Below are positions 1 through 6,983 of a stretch of 64,000 bases of DNA, in pieces. The notes under the pieces were generated by a model, which did no database searches, was not told the origin of the DNA, and saw nothing but the letters and a program-made list of their open reading frames with translations. Position 1 is the first letter of the stretch. The number at the start of each line of letters is the position of its first letter. The DNA is from JACDHG01 sp963811585. GTDB taxonomy: Bacteria > Actinomycetota > Actinomycetes > Propionibacteriales > Nocardioidaceae. The position numbers were made by a program, and so were the translations under genes. Where the stretch lies: assembly GCA_963811585.1 (NCBI GenBank), contig CAWERR010000003.1, forward strand, positions 1-64,000, given 5' to 3'.

Positions 1-524
1 ATCTTGTAGGTGATTGAGGAGACGCCAGAGCCGGCGTCGGTAGCCGTTAACGTCAGCGTCGGGGCGGTCGTGTTCCAGCCCGCGGCGTTCGGAGCTGGAA
101 GGCTCGACAGCGTCGTAACCGGAACGATCGTGTCGTGGGTGAACGTCGTGCCGGGGCTGGCGGAGCCAGTCCAGGACCTGTAGACATTGGTGACCGTGTA
201 AGTCGCGGGGACGGTCCCGGGAGAAGTGTCGTTGCAGTAGCGAGCCGGCTCGTTCACAGTGCAGATGACGGTGCTCGTGGCGCCGACGGTGCGGCGCACG
301 ATGTAGGACGTCACGACTGTGCCTTGGGCGAGCGTGCCTTGGAGCCAGGCAATCCTCGTGTTTGCGCCCACCTTCGTGACGGTGGGGGCTGCCGGGGTGA
401 GTACCCAGGTCGCGACAGCGGTTCCTGAACCGGTGTTGTTCACAGTCCAGGAGCCCCAGCCGGTCAGGGGTTGGATCGCGAGGGCAGCCACGAGGACAAG
501 TGTGGCCAAGCCCAGGCGTTTCAC
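1..524 (-). CDS. Exported protein with OmpL47-like/Ig-like region, C-terminus outside window (partial)
   Basis: A GTG start at 524 overlaps the stop of the upstream gene by 4 bp (GTGA), so the two are translationally coupled. The first residues (MKRLGLATLVLVAALA) form a signal peptide, followed by SWTVNNTGSGTA, the short conserved stretch seen after SipW-type signal peptides in actinobacterial exported proteins. The middle resembles a fibronectin-type or Ig-like beta sandwich. The last visible part (WNTTAPTLTLTATDAGSGV) matches the start of OmpL47-type beta domains, which often repeat in surface proteins. The gene runs off the left edge after about 174 codons. The likely role is as an extracellular or wall-associated structural protein; the function is unknown. 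Exported location is well supported, the domain name moderately. Confidence 0.7.
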   Translation of the reverse strand, partial: MKRLGLATLVLVAALAIQPLTGWGSWTVNNTGSGTAVATWVLTPAAPTVTKVGANTRIAWLQGTLAQGTVVTSYIVRRTVGATSTVICTVNEPARYCNDTSPGTVPATYTVTNVYRSWTGSASPGTTFTHDTIVPVTTLSSLPAPNAAGWNTTAPTLTLTATDAGSGVSSITYK

Positions 525-1105
525 TTCTTTACTGCCAGAGCGACGACGTGGACGCCTACCTCAACGCCCTTGCAGGCGTCAGGTGCGGTACGTCGCATGC
601 CTAACTTCACGAAGGAGGTGACGGCCTGGTGCGGGAGAATGTTGAGGCGAGCGGCTGGCGCCCCGGTCCGGAACTGGGACGGGTAGCAGCCTGCGGCGCC
701 GGTGGTGTTGACGAGCACGTGGTTGACGACGATGTCGAAGGCGTTGGGGTTGGAGTAGGTCACCGGGACCCGAAGTGTGCGGCCGGGGTAGAGCCCGGAT
801 ACGGCGCCAACGGTGACGCCGAGCTGCTTCTTGGTCTGCGGGCCCTCATCGCGGGCGCCTGCCGGGAGGGCGAGGGATGCAACGCCACTGCCCGGGTCAG
901 AGTAAGAACCGGTTGGTGCGAGTTGAGGTGCGGCTGCATCGGTGTGGGCAGGTATGCCCGCGCGGCCGACGCCGGTGCCCGTAAGCACCAAGGCCGCGTG
1001 CCCGTCGGACGACGTGCCGAGCTCAAGTGCCCAGCAGCCCAGTAGCGCAAGTAGCAGCGCGATGAGCGCTGGTACCAGGCGACGGGTGGGGATGAGCTCG
1101 GTCAC
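521..1105 (-). CDS. Membrane-anchored or secreted protein paralogous to its upstream neighbour
   Basis: This 194-residue protein has an N-terminal hydrophobic segment (residues about 11-25, LVPALIALLLALLGCW), a Pro/Ala-rich linker, and a C-terminal domain of about 95 residues. That domain shares a pattern with the protein at 1158-1607: L-x-PG near its start, then NPN(A/P)..., one Cys in mid-domain, and a final DACKG motif. The two genes are therefore probably tandem duplicates that diverged. It is coupled to the next gene by a 4-bp overlap. No catalytic residues are apparent. The Cys in the hydrophobic segment is not in a convincing lipobox, so export by the general pathway or retention as a type II membrane protein are both possible. 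Confidence 0.7.
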   Translation of the reverse strand: MTELIPTRRLVPALIALLLALLGCWALELGTSSDGHAALVLTGTGVGRAGIPAHTDAAAPQLAPTGSYSDPGSGVASLALPAGARDEGPQTKKQLGVTVGAVSGLYPGRTLRVPVTYSNPNAFDIVVNHVLVNTTGAAGCYPSQFRTGAPAARLNILPHQAVTSFVKLGMRRTAPDACKGVEVGVHVVALAVKK

Positions 1106-1157
1106 GTCGGTCTCCGTCGAGATGCGGTATTCGGAACAGGTGGTCAGGTGCCGTGGA

Positions 1158-1607
1158 TCAGGAGCTGGCGCCGGAGACGGTCAGGGCGAAGTTGAACGTC
1201 GCACCCTTGCAGGCATCGGTGGCGGCGTTGCTCATCGAGATGACCACGTTGCGTGAAGCGCTCGTTGCGGCGGGGAGGATCGTGTCCGTCAAGGTGACGG
1301 GGGCTCCGCTGATCGCCGCGACGTTGCAGGTGGCGTGACCGGCGTCAACGGTGAAGCTGCCCGCTGTGGCGCCCGTCAAGGTCACACTGTACGGGTTTGT
1401 GTTGGTAACGGTGAAGGGAACGCTGACTGAGCCGGTCGGGAAGAGGCCGGTCGCGGTGTTGACGTTGACGGTCAGCGCGGCGGAGGTGCCCGCCGTGGCT
1501 GAGCCGTTGCCGGTGCCGGTGGTGGTCCAGGCGGCGAAGGCAACGCCAGCGCCGGCGAGGGCGACGACGGTGGCGGCGACTGCGGTGGTGCGGATTGAAG
1601 TACGCAT
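1158..1607 (-). CDS. Exported protein with SipW-cognate-like signal peptide (TasA/CalY-like layout)
   Basis: This 149-residue protein starts at ATG 1607, preceded by AAGGA at a good distance; an in-frame ATG at 1709 would add 34 residues of low-complexity sequence and is unlikely. The N-terminus MRTSIRTTAVAATVVAL...AFAAWT followed by TGTGNGSATAGT matches the signal peptide and first strand of SipW-cognate exported proteins. The remaining domain is Thr/Val-rich, has one mid-domain Cys and the DACKG motif shared with the gene downstream. It lacks the hydrophobic linker of its paralogue. It is first in the three-gene exported operon. A role in surface fibre or matrix formation is inferred only from the signal-peptide class. 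Confidence 0.7.
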   Translation of the reverse strand: MRTSIRTTAVAATVVALAGAGVAFAAWTTTGTGNGSATAGTSAALTVNVNTATGLFPTGSVSVPFTVTNTNPYSVTLTGATAGSFTVDAGHATCNVAAISGAPVTLTDTILPAATSASRNVVISMSNAATDACKGATFNFALTVSGASS

Positions 1608-1750
1608 CTCGTGTGTCCTTTTCGGTTTCGTCAGTGCTGGCGCGAAGCCGGTAACGCTGGGGGAACCGGAACCCGGTGAGTGCGGAGACTGCGCTCGCCG
1701 GTCTGACAATCCGAAGCATGTGGCCTGCGAGATGCGGCTACAAGGATTCC

Positions 1751-1808
1751 GGACAGTGACGGAACGTTCGATGTAGAGGTCCGACCAGGTGACGCTCCGT
1801 GACTGTCC
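1751..1808. repeat. Long inverted repeat upstream of the exported-protein operon
   Basis: GGACAGTGACGGA at 1751-1763 is the reverse complement of TCCGTGACTGTCC at 1796-1808 with one mismatch in 13, and the arms are 32 bp apart. It lies about 145-200 bp upstream of the first exported-protein start. It may be a paired operator or a stem-loop in the leader; no T-tract follows it. Confidence 0.5.
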
Positions 1809-1823
1809 AACCGGTGGCGGCGC

Positions 1824-1852
1824 CTAGTCGGAATGACTAGTGCCATCTAGTC
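1824..1852. promoter_or_regulatory. Three alternating CTAGTC half-sites (possible operator)
   Basis: CTAGTC (1824-1829), GACTAG (1835-1840) and CTAGTC (1847-1852) alternate in orientation with 5- and 6-bp spacers, so the central half-site pairs with either neighbour. This arrangement is typical of cooperative binding by a dimeric regulator; the regulator is unknown. Confidence 0.4.
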
Positions 1853-1978
1853 ACAACTGGGCAAAGTCCCAGGTCACAGCGTTGTAACGCAGAGTAAATG
1901 ATCAATCACAAAGTGTAATCAGAACCAAGGGGTCTTGGAAAACTTCACAGAGAGTGATGGCAGAAGGTCACCCATCGG

Positions 1979-2578
1979 TCACTGAGCGTGAGGGTCTGGA
2001 GCAGTTCCCGGCCGTCGCTCCCAGGCCATCGTGACCTCCAGCCGCCCTTCGTCGAAGCGCGTCGTCAGGCCGTGGTCGGCTAGCACCTGCTGTACGAACG
2101 TGATCAGGTCGTCGCCCTCGCGGACGTTGGCGCTGTTGCCGTGCCAGACGTTGAGCTCGAGCATCTCGTGGTCGACGGCGTGCCAGACGTCGGCGGGCGT
2201 GAAGTACGCGATTCCGCGGGGCTGACGGCCTGCCTCGGCGCGGCGGCGTAGCTCCTCGTCGGCCGACCAGTGGTCCTGGCACGCCTCGAGTACGACCACG
2301 TCAGCTTGCTCGAGCGCGCGCAGCGCCTGCTGGAACCGGTCGTATGACGTCTCGACCGGCCAGGTGGCGGCCGCCTTGGCCAGGTCGTCGTGGGCGGCCT
2401 CGACCATCTCGTCGACCAGGACCCGCACCCGGTCCTCGTCACTGACCTCGTCGCGGACCGCCTCAGCCACTTCGCGGCGTACCTGGGCGTCGTCGGCATA
2501 CCCGGACCAGACCTGCACCCGGGCGTAGCCCCGCAACTGCTCGAGACGTGCGGCCTTGTCAGGGCTCCCAATGGCCAT
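1979..2578 (-). CDS. Conserved hypothetical protein, DUF6891-like
   Basis: This 199-residue soluble protein has no signal peptide and is rich in acidic residues. The start of the protein (QVWSGYADDAQVRREV) and a central segment (TSYDRFQQALRALEQADVVVLEACQDHWSADE) follow the pattern I associate with DUF6891, a family of unknown function common in actinobacteria. A short beta-rich C-terminus (RLEVTMAWERR) follows. The start ATG at 2578 is preceded by AGGG. It stands alone on the minus strand between pdxS and the exported operon, 40 bp from the pdxS stop, so co-transcription with pdxS is possible. The family name is from memory and moderate in confidence. Confidence 0.6.
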   Translation of the reverse strand: MAIGSPDKAARLEQLRGYARVQVWSGYADDAQVRREVAEAVRDEVSDEDRVRVLVDEMVEAAHDDLAKAAATWPVETSYDRFQQALRALEQADVVVLEACQDHWSADEELRRRAEAGRQPRGIAYFTPADVWHAVDHEMLELNVWHGNSANVREGDDLITFVQQVLADHGLTTRFDEGRLEVTMAWERRPGTAPDPHAQ

Positions 2579-2618
2579 GGATAACCCTCTCAGCCCTGAC
2601 GTGCGTCGATGCGGCCGG

Positions 2619-3533
2619 TCACCAGCCGCGGTCGGCGAGCCGGTGAGGCTGCGGGATCTCGTCGACGTTGAGACCGACCATGGCCTCGCCGAGGCCGCGT
2701 GAGACCTTCGCGAGCACGTCAGGGTCGTCGTGGAAGGTGGTGGCCTTGACGATCGCCGCTGCCCGCTGCTCGGGATTGCCCGACTTGAAGATTCCGGAGC
2801 CTACGAAGACGCCCTCGGCGCCGAGCTGCATCATCATGGCTGCGTCGGCCGGCGTGGCGATGCCTCCCGCGGTGAACAGCACCACGGGCAGCTTCCCTGC
2901 CTCGGCGACCTCCTTGACGAGCGGGTAGGGAGCCTGGAGCTCCTTGGCCGCGACGAACAGTTCGTCGTCGTGGAGCACCGTGAGCCGGCGGAGCTCCGCC
3001 CGGATGGCACGCATGTGCGTGGTCGCGTTCGACACGTCGCCCGTGCCTGCCTCACCCTTCGAGCGGATCATCGCCGCCCCTTCGGTGATCCGGCGCAGCG
3101 CTTCACCGAGGTTGGTCGCCCCACACACGAACGGAACCGTGAACTGCCACTTGTCGATGTGGTTGGCATAGTCGGCCGGCGTCAGCACCTCGGACTCGTC
3201 GACGTAGTCGACACCGAGGCTCTGCAGGATCTGCGCCTCGACGAAGTGCCCGATCCGGGCCTTGGCCATCACCGGGATCGAAACGGCGGAGATGATGCGG
3301 TCGATCATGTCGGGGTCGCTCATCCGCGACACCCCGCCCTGCGCACGGATGTCAGCGGGCACGCGCTCGAGGGCCATCACCGCAACGGCGCCGGCATCCT
3401 CGGCGATCTTGGCCTGCTCTGCCGTGACGACGTCCATGATCACGCCGCCCTTGAGCATCTCGGCCATTCCACGCTTGACCTTGGCCGTGCCGGTCACGGG
3501 CGTGTGCGTAGAGGGGTTGGGATCTTGGGTCAC
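2619..3533 (-). CDS. pdxS: Pyridoxal 5'-phosphate synthase lyase subunit PdxS
   Basis: PdxS condenses ribose 5-phosphate, glyceraldehyde 3-phosphate and ammonia (delivered by PdxT) to make PLP in the cytosol. The protein shows the family's near-invariant blocks: GGVIMDVV near the N-terminus, the Lys-bearing VMAKARIGHFVEAQ, DESEVLTPAD, PFVCGATNLGEALRRI, RSKGEAGTGDV and the phosphate loops FTAGGIATPADAA and VFVGSGIFKS. I chose the GTG at 3533 (304 aa) because GTGAGG lies 6 nt upstream and this matches family length; the open frame extends to 3629 without family similarity. PdxT is not in the window. It closes the pgsA-patA-pimA block, as in other actinobacteria. Confidence 0.95.
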   Translation of the reverse strand: MTQDPNPSTHTPVTGTAKVKRGMAEMLKGGVIMDVVTAEQAKIAEDAGAVAVMALERVPADIRAQGGVSRMSDPDMIDRIISAVSIPVMAKARIGHFVEAQILQSLGVDYVDESEVLTPADYANHIDKWQFTVPFVCGATNLGEALRRITEGAAMIRSKGEAGTGDVSNATTHMRAIRAELRRLTVLHDDELFVAAKELQAPYPLVKEVAEAGKLPVVLFTAGGIATPADAAMMMQLGAEGVFVGSGIFKSGNPEQRAAAIVKATTFHDDPDVLAKVSRGLGEAMVGLNVDEIPQPHRLADRGW

Positions 3534-3641
3534 GATGAGCCTCACGTGTGGTCTGCGGGGATGCCTCCATCGTACGGCGTAGCGCCCCTCACACAGGTAT
3601 CGGAGGGGCTGACTCCGCGGAGACACCACTCGGCTCCTCGC

Positions 3642-4163
3642 TCATGGGATGCGGTCGTCGAACGCGACCATCGACGGCGCTGCCGCGTGCCCGGCGAGCC
3701 GAAACCACCGCACTCGCCGCCGACTGCGCAGCGAAAGGGCCAGGACCACTGCGTCGTTGTGGATCCGGCGGGCCATGGTGAGGCGACGGGCCGCATCGAC
3801 CACTTGGCCGACGTACGACCCGTCGCTGGGGAGTTCGACAGCGTGTAACGCCGCGGTCAGGTCAGACTCCGCCTGCCAGCGATCGTCGTCAGTCTCGTGC
3901 TCCTCCCGGGTCGCCAAGGCGGCGTCGCTGACGAGCAGAGCTGAGGCCGGGTCGCCGAGGCCGCCGCTGCTGGCGAGCTCCTGCGCGGCGACCGACCGAC
4001 GCAGCGCCTGGTGCTCGAGCATCGCGCGGGCGGCCTCACAACGCAGGTGGAGCGAGTCGAGCCGGTGCGCAGTCCAGGTGAACCAGGCGCCGATCCCGAC
4101 CGCGATGAGGCCGAACGCGACGGCAACGACCGCCGCCGAGACTGAGATTGCGTCGATCATCAT
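3642..4163 (-). CDS. Single-pass membrane protein, weakly LemA-like
   Basis: This 173-residue protein has one strong N-terminal membrane segment (residues about 7-30, AVVAVAFGLIAVGIGAWFTWTA) and a helical cytosolic or external domain. The segment ARRIHNDAVVLAL in the C-terminal third resembles the ARRFYNDAVR motif of LemA proteins, and the ending (AAPSMVAFDD) is also LemA-like, but the central helices are not recognisably LemA. Its ATG overlaps the pimA stop by 4 bp (ATGA), so it belongs to the phosphatidylinositol mannoside operon. Mycobacteria have a NUDIX gene at this place instead. Function unknown; a helper role in envelope assembly is only inferred from position. Confidence 0.6.
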   Translation of the reverse strand: MMIDAISVSAAVVAVAFGLIAVGIGAWFTWTAHRLDSLHLRCEAARAMLEHQALRRSVAAQELASSGGLGDPASALLVSDAALATREEHETDDDRWQAESDLTAALHAVELPSDGSYVGQVVDAARRLTMARRIHNDAVVLALSLRSRRRVRWFRLAGHAAAPSMVAFDDRIP

Positions 4164-5281
4164 CGCCGACCTGGCCGCGAGCCGTTGCTGGGAAGCACCG
4201 TGTCGTAGACCGCGATGATGTCGTCGGCGACGGTTGCCCAGTCGTAGCGGGCAACCGCGGCCGTTGCCAGCCTGCTCAGCTCGTCACGACGCGCCTGGTC
4301 CGAGAGCAGGCCCGACACCGACCGGGCGCAGTCGGCAGGATCGCCTGCGTTGAAGATCTCCCCGAGGTCGCCGTCGGCCAGCACACTCCGGAAGGCGGGA
4401 AGATCGCTCGCCACCACCGGCGCCCCAGCAGCCATGGCCTCGACCAGCACGATCCCGAAGCTTTCGCCCCGGGTCTGCGGTGCGACGTACACCGTGGCCG
4501 ACGCGAGCAGACCGGCCCGTGTCACGTCGTCAACCTGGCCGAGCACGTCGATATGTGCCCGGGTCGCGGCCGGTACGTCGCTGAGGTCGACCTCGCCCCG
4601 ACCCGCGACCAGGAGCCGAGCTGTGGGGTGGGCAGCAAGCACCGCGGGGAACGCCGCCAGCAGAACCGCGAGGCCCTTGCGAGGCTCGTCGGTGCGACCG
4701 AGAAATGCGACCGTCGGCCCGGGCTGCTGCCACTCCCGCCGCGGCTCCGCGGAGGCGAACTGGTCACAGAAGAGCCCGTTCGGGATTACCACCGGCTCTC
4801 CTCCGAGGTGCTGGACGAGGGTTGACCGGGCTGACTCCGACACCGCGATCCGGGCCGAGATCTTCTCGATCGTTGGACGCAGCATCGCGGCCAGCGAGGA
4901 AAGGGTGCGCGACCGAAGGTTCGCGGTGTGGAAGGTTGCCACGACCGGTATGTCGGCGGCCCAGAGCGCAATCACCGCCACACTCGGGCTGAGCGGCTCG
5001 TGCACGTGCAGCAGGTCGAACGCTCCCTCCCGCAGCCACCCGCTCGTGCGAGCCGCCACCCGCGGGCCGAAGGCCAGCCGCGCCACCGACCCGTTGTAGC
5101 GGACCGGCACCGCCCGGCCGACGACCTCGACATAGGGCGGGTGCGGCGTGTCAGCGTCACCCGGTGCCAACACACCAACCTCGTGACCGCGTGCGATAAG
5201 CACCGTTGCGAGGTCTCGCACGTGGTTCTGCACGCCGCCAGGCACGTCGAAGGAATAGGGGCAGACGAGGCCAATCCTCAC
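4160..5281 (-). CDS. pimA: Phosphatidyl-myo-inositol mannosyltransferase PimA (GT4)
   Basis: PimA transfers the first mannose from GDP-mannose to phosphatidylinositol at the inner face of the membrane. The 373-residue protein has a GT-B fold layout: an N-terminal domain with the signature PYSFDVPGGVQNHV and LLHVHEPLSPS, and a C-terminal nucleotide-sugar domain with FLGRTDEPRKGL, VAPQTRGESFGIVLVEAMAAG and the E-x7-E motif. The GTG start overlaps the patA stop by 4 bp (GTGA). Position after pgsA and patA matches the mycobacterial order. It indicates that the organism makes phosphatidylinositol mannosides or a lipomannan anchor. Confidence 0.92.
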   Translation of the reverse strand: MRIGLVCPYSFDVPGGVQNHVRDLATVLIARGHEVGVLAPGDADTPHPPYVEVVGRAVPVRYNGSVARLAFGPRVAARTSGWLREGAFDLLHVHEPLSPSVAVIALWAADIPVVATFHTANLRSRTLSSLAAMLRPTIEKISARIAVSESARSTLVQHLGGEPVVIPNGLFCDQFASAEPRREWQQPGPTVAFLGRTDEPRKGLAVLLAAFPAVLAAHPTARLLVAGRGEVDLSDVPAATRAHIDVLGQVDDVTRAGLLASATVYVAPQTRGESFGIVLVEAMAAGAPVVASDLPAFRSVLADGDLGEIFNAGDPADCARSVSGLLSDQARRDELSRLATAAVARYDWATVADDIIAVYDTVLPSNGSRPGRR

Positions 5282-6168
5282 CGTTGCCCCGCCGCCACGT
5301 CTGCGCTGAAGATCGGCTGCAGCATGTGCCAGTCCTGCGGCACCCGGCGGATCGCGTCGGTGAAGAAGTGGGCAATCTGCTGCGTCATCGCGCGGATGCC
5401 CTCCCGCCCAGGCTGCACGTCGATGACGTCGCTGAACGCGAGCCGCAGCAGCGGTCCGCGGTACTCCGACGTCAGTGCGACCAAAGGCGCCCCCGTCATC
5501 CGCGCCAGGGCCGCCGGGCCGGTCGGCATCCGGGCGGGCTCACCGAGCAGCTGGACCTCGATCCCCGACTTCGACAGATCCCGGTCAGCCACCAGGCAGA
5601 TGAGCCGGCCGCGACGGATCGCCCGGCGAAGGTCGCTGAGCGGGTTGCCTCCCCCGGTCAGCGGGCTGACCTCCATCCCGAGCGTCTCTCGATAGGCGAC
5701 GAACCTGTCGTAGAGAGGCTCAGGTCTCAACCGCTCGGCCACCGTCGACACGGGCATGCCGGTCAGGCAAGCCCAGGCTCCTGCCAGATCCCAGTTGCCC
5801 ATGTGAGGCAGCGCGATAATGCCGCCCCCTCCTTCGTCGAACCGCTGCCGGAACTGCTCCTCGTTTGCCGTCACCACGGTGTCGACGACGCGCTGGTGGC
5901 TCCACGACGGCAGTAGGAAGGTCTCGTGCCAGTAGCGGAAGTACGACCGCATCGCCAGCTGGGACAGCTGTCGCAGCTCCTCGGGCGTCTGGTCGGGCGC
6001 CGCGCGGGCGAGGTTGGCCTCGAGCTGTCTTACTCCGGAGCCGCGCTGGCGCCAGAACCGGTCGGCGGCGCCTTCGAGCACCCGGGCCGCGGCCGCCTCT
6101 GGTGTATGCCGGGTGGCGGCCCAGCCGAGCTGGAACGCGTAGTCGACGAGTCGGTCGCGGGTGGTCAT
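5278..6168 (-). CDS. patA: Phosphatidylinositol mannoside acyltransferase (PatA/HtrB-LpxL fold)
   Basis: This 296-residue protein belongs to the lysophospholipid acyltransferase family related to LpxL/HtrB. It shows the HX4D-type catalytic motif (ALPHMGNWDLAG, His and Asp four residues apart) and the later ICLVADRDLSKSGIEV block typical of PatA. PatA acylates the 6-position of mannose in PIM1/PIM2 using acyl-CoA. It lies 13 bp after pgsA and overlaps pimA by 4 bp, forming the pgsA-patA-pimA operon known in mycobacteria. No membrane span is evident, consistent with a membrane-associated enzyme. Confidence 0.9.
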   Translation of the reverse strand: MTTRDRLVDYAFQLGWAATRHTPEAAAARVLEGAADRFWRQRGSGVRQLEANLARAAPDQTPEELRQLSQLAMRSYFRYWHETFLLPSWSHQRVVDTVVTANEEQFRQRFDEGGGGIIALPHMGNWDLAGAWACLTGMPVSTVAERLRPEPLYDRFVAYRETLGMEVSPLTGGGNPLSDLRRAIRRGRLICLVADRDLSKSGIEVQLLGEPARMPTGPAALARMTGAPLVALTSEYRGPLLRLAFSDVIDVQPGREGIRAMTQQIAHFFTDAIRRVPQDWHMLQPIFSADVAAGQR

Positions 6169-6181
6169 GACGGAGTTTGAA

Positions 6182-6802
6182 TCAGCCCGGGAGCGTCGGG
6201 TCGGACAACGCCTGACGTCTTACGCTGACCATCCGCTGCACCACCGTGATCGCGCTGGCCGCTGCGAGCGCCCACAACGTGATCGTCAACAGGATCGGCA
6301 GGTTGAAGATGTCCGACAGACCTGTCATCACCAAGATCGCGACCAGCCGGTCGGACCTCTCGGCGATGCCGCCCTTGGCCTGCATCCCGAGGCTCTCCGC
6401 CTTGGCCCGGATGTACGACGTGACGGATCCCATCACGAGGGTCCACAGCGCCACATAGGCCAGCAGCTCGTTGTCTCCGCCACGGAAGAACCAGATGGCG
6501 AGACCCGAAAAGACGGCCGCGTCACCGATCCGGTCGAGAGTCGAGTCGAGGAACGCGCCCCACCGTGACGACGTGCCGAGCGTCCGCGCCATGTAGCCGT
6601 CGACAAGGTCGGAGAAGACGAAGGCGGTGGTGACGAGTACGCCGATGAGCAGCTCGCCGCGCGGGAAGAACCCGAGCGCTCCCCCGACCACTCCGGCAGT
6701 CCCCACAACGGTCACCGTGTCCGGCGAGACCCCCCACCTCATCAACAGATGAGAGATGGGCTTGAAGAGGTTTGTCCAGAACTGGCGGAAACGCTCGAGC
6801 AT
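6182..6802 (-). CDS. pgsA: Phosphatidylinositol phosphate synthase (CDP-alcohol phosphotransferase)
   Basis: The enzyme joins CDP-diacylglycerol with inositol phosphate in the membrane, giving the lipid that PimA and PatA modify. The complete CDP-alcohol phosphotransferase signature D-x2-DG-x2-AR-x8-G-x3-D-x3-D is visible in DLVDGYMARTL...GAFLDSTLDR. Several hydrophobic helices follow. I use ATG 6802 (206 aa) because the protein then begins MLERFRQFW as in relatives, although GAGGAAGG lies rather far upstream; another ATG at 6856 would add 18 residues. In mycobacteria HIT and thrS lie directly upstream; here an EF-G-like gene and a lipoprotein gene are inserted between, on the other strand. 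Confidence 0.9.
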   Translation of the reverse strand: MLERFRQFWTNLFKPISHLLMRWGVSPDTVTVVGTAGVVGGALGFFPRGELLIGVLVTTAFVFSDLVDGYMARTLGTSSRWGAFLDSTLDRIGDAAVFSGLAIWFFRGGDNELLAYVALWTLVMGSVTSYIRAKAESLGMQAKGGIAERSDRLVAILVMTGLSDIFNLPILLTITLWALAAASAITVVQRMVSVRRQALSDPTLPG

Positions 6803-6983
6803 CGACGAGGTCGCGCCTTCCTCAACAAGTACGGGCACAGCAAGAAACAGGAACAACGTGTGGCGACGATGCTACACAGCGGCCATGCCGGTCGGGTGTC
6901 ACCGACCCTTGTGCAGGAGACGTTGCAGGGTGAATGGTGGAGCCCTCCACTCGCTCGCGACAACGACGAAGGAATGAGCCTCC

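Larger units (their letters stand above)
1608..1978. promoter_or_regulatory. Regulatory intergenic region of the exported-protein operon
   Basis: This 371-bp gap has no gene I can support. It is more AT-rich near 1850-1940 than its surroundings and contains two sets of inverted repeats, described separately. Its only adjacent downstream gene is the exported-protein operon on the minus strand, because the gene on the other side (1979-2578) ends here. It is therefore read as that operon's promoter and 5' leader. Confidence 0.5.

Noticed and set aside
2730..3848. 372-codon plus-strand open frame
   Set aside because: It is antisense to pdxS, has shadow composition (His/Arg/Gly-rich) and no family motifs; the PdxS frame is certain.
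3642..4163. NUDIX hydrolase expected at this place by synteny
   Set aside because: No NUDIX box is present; the protein has one membrane helix and weak LemA-like features instead.
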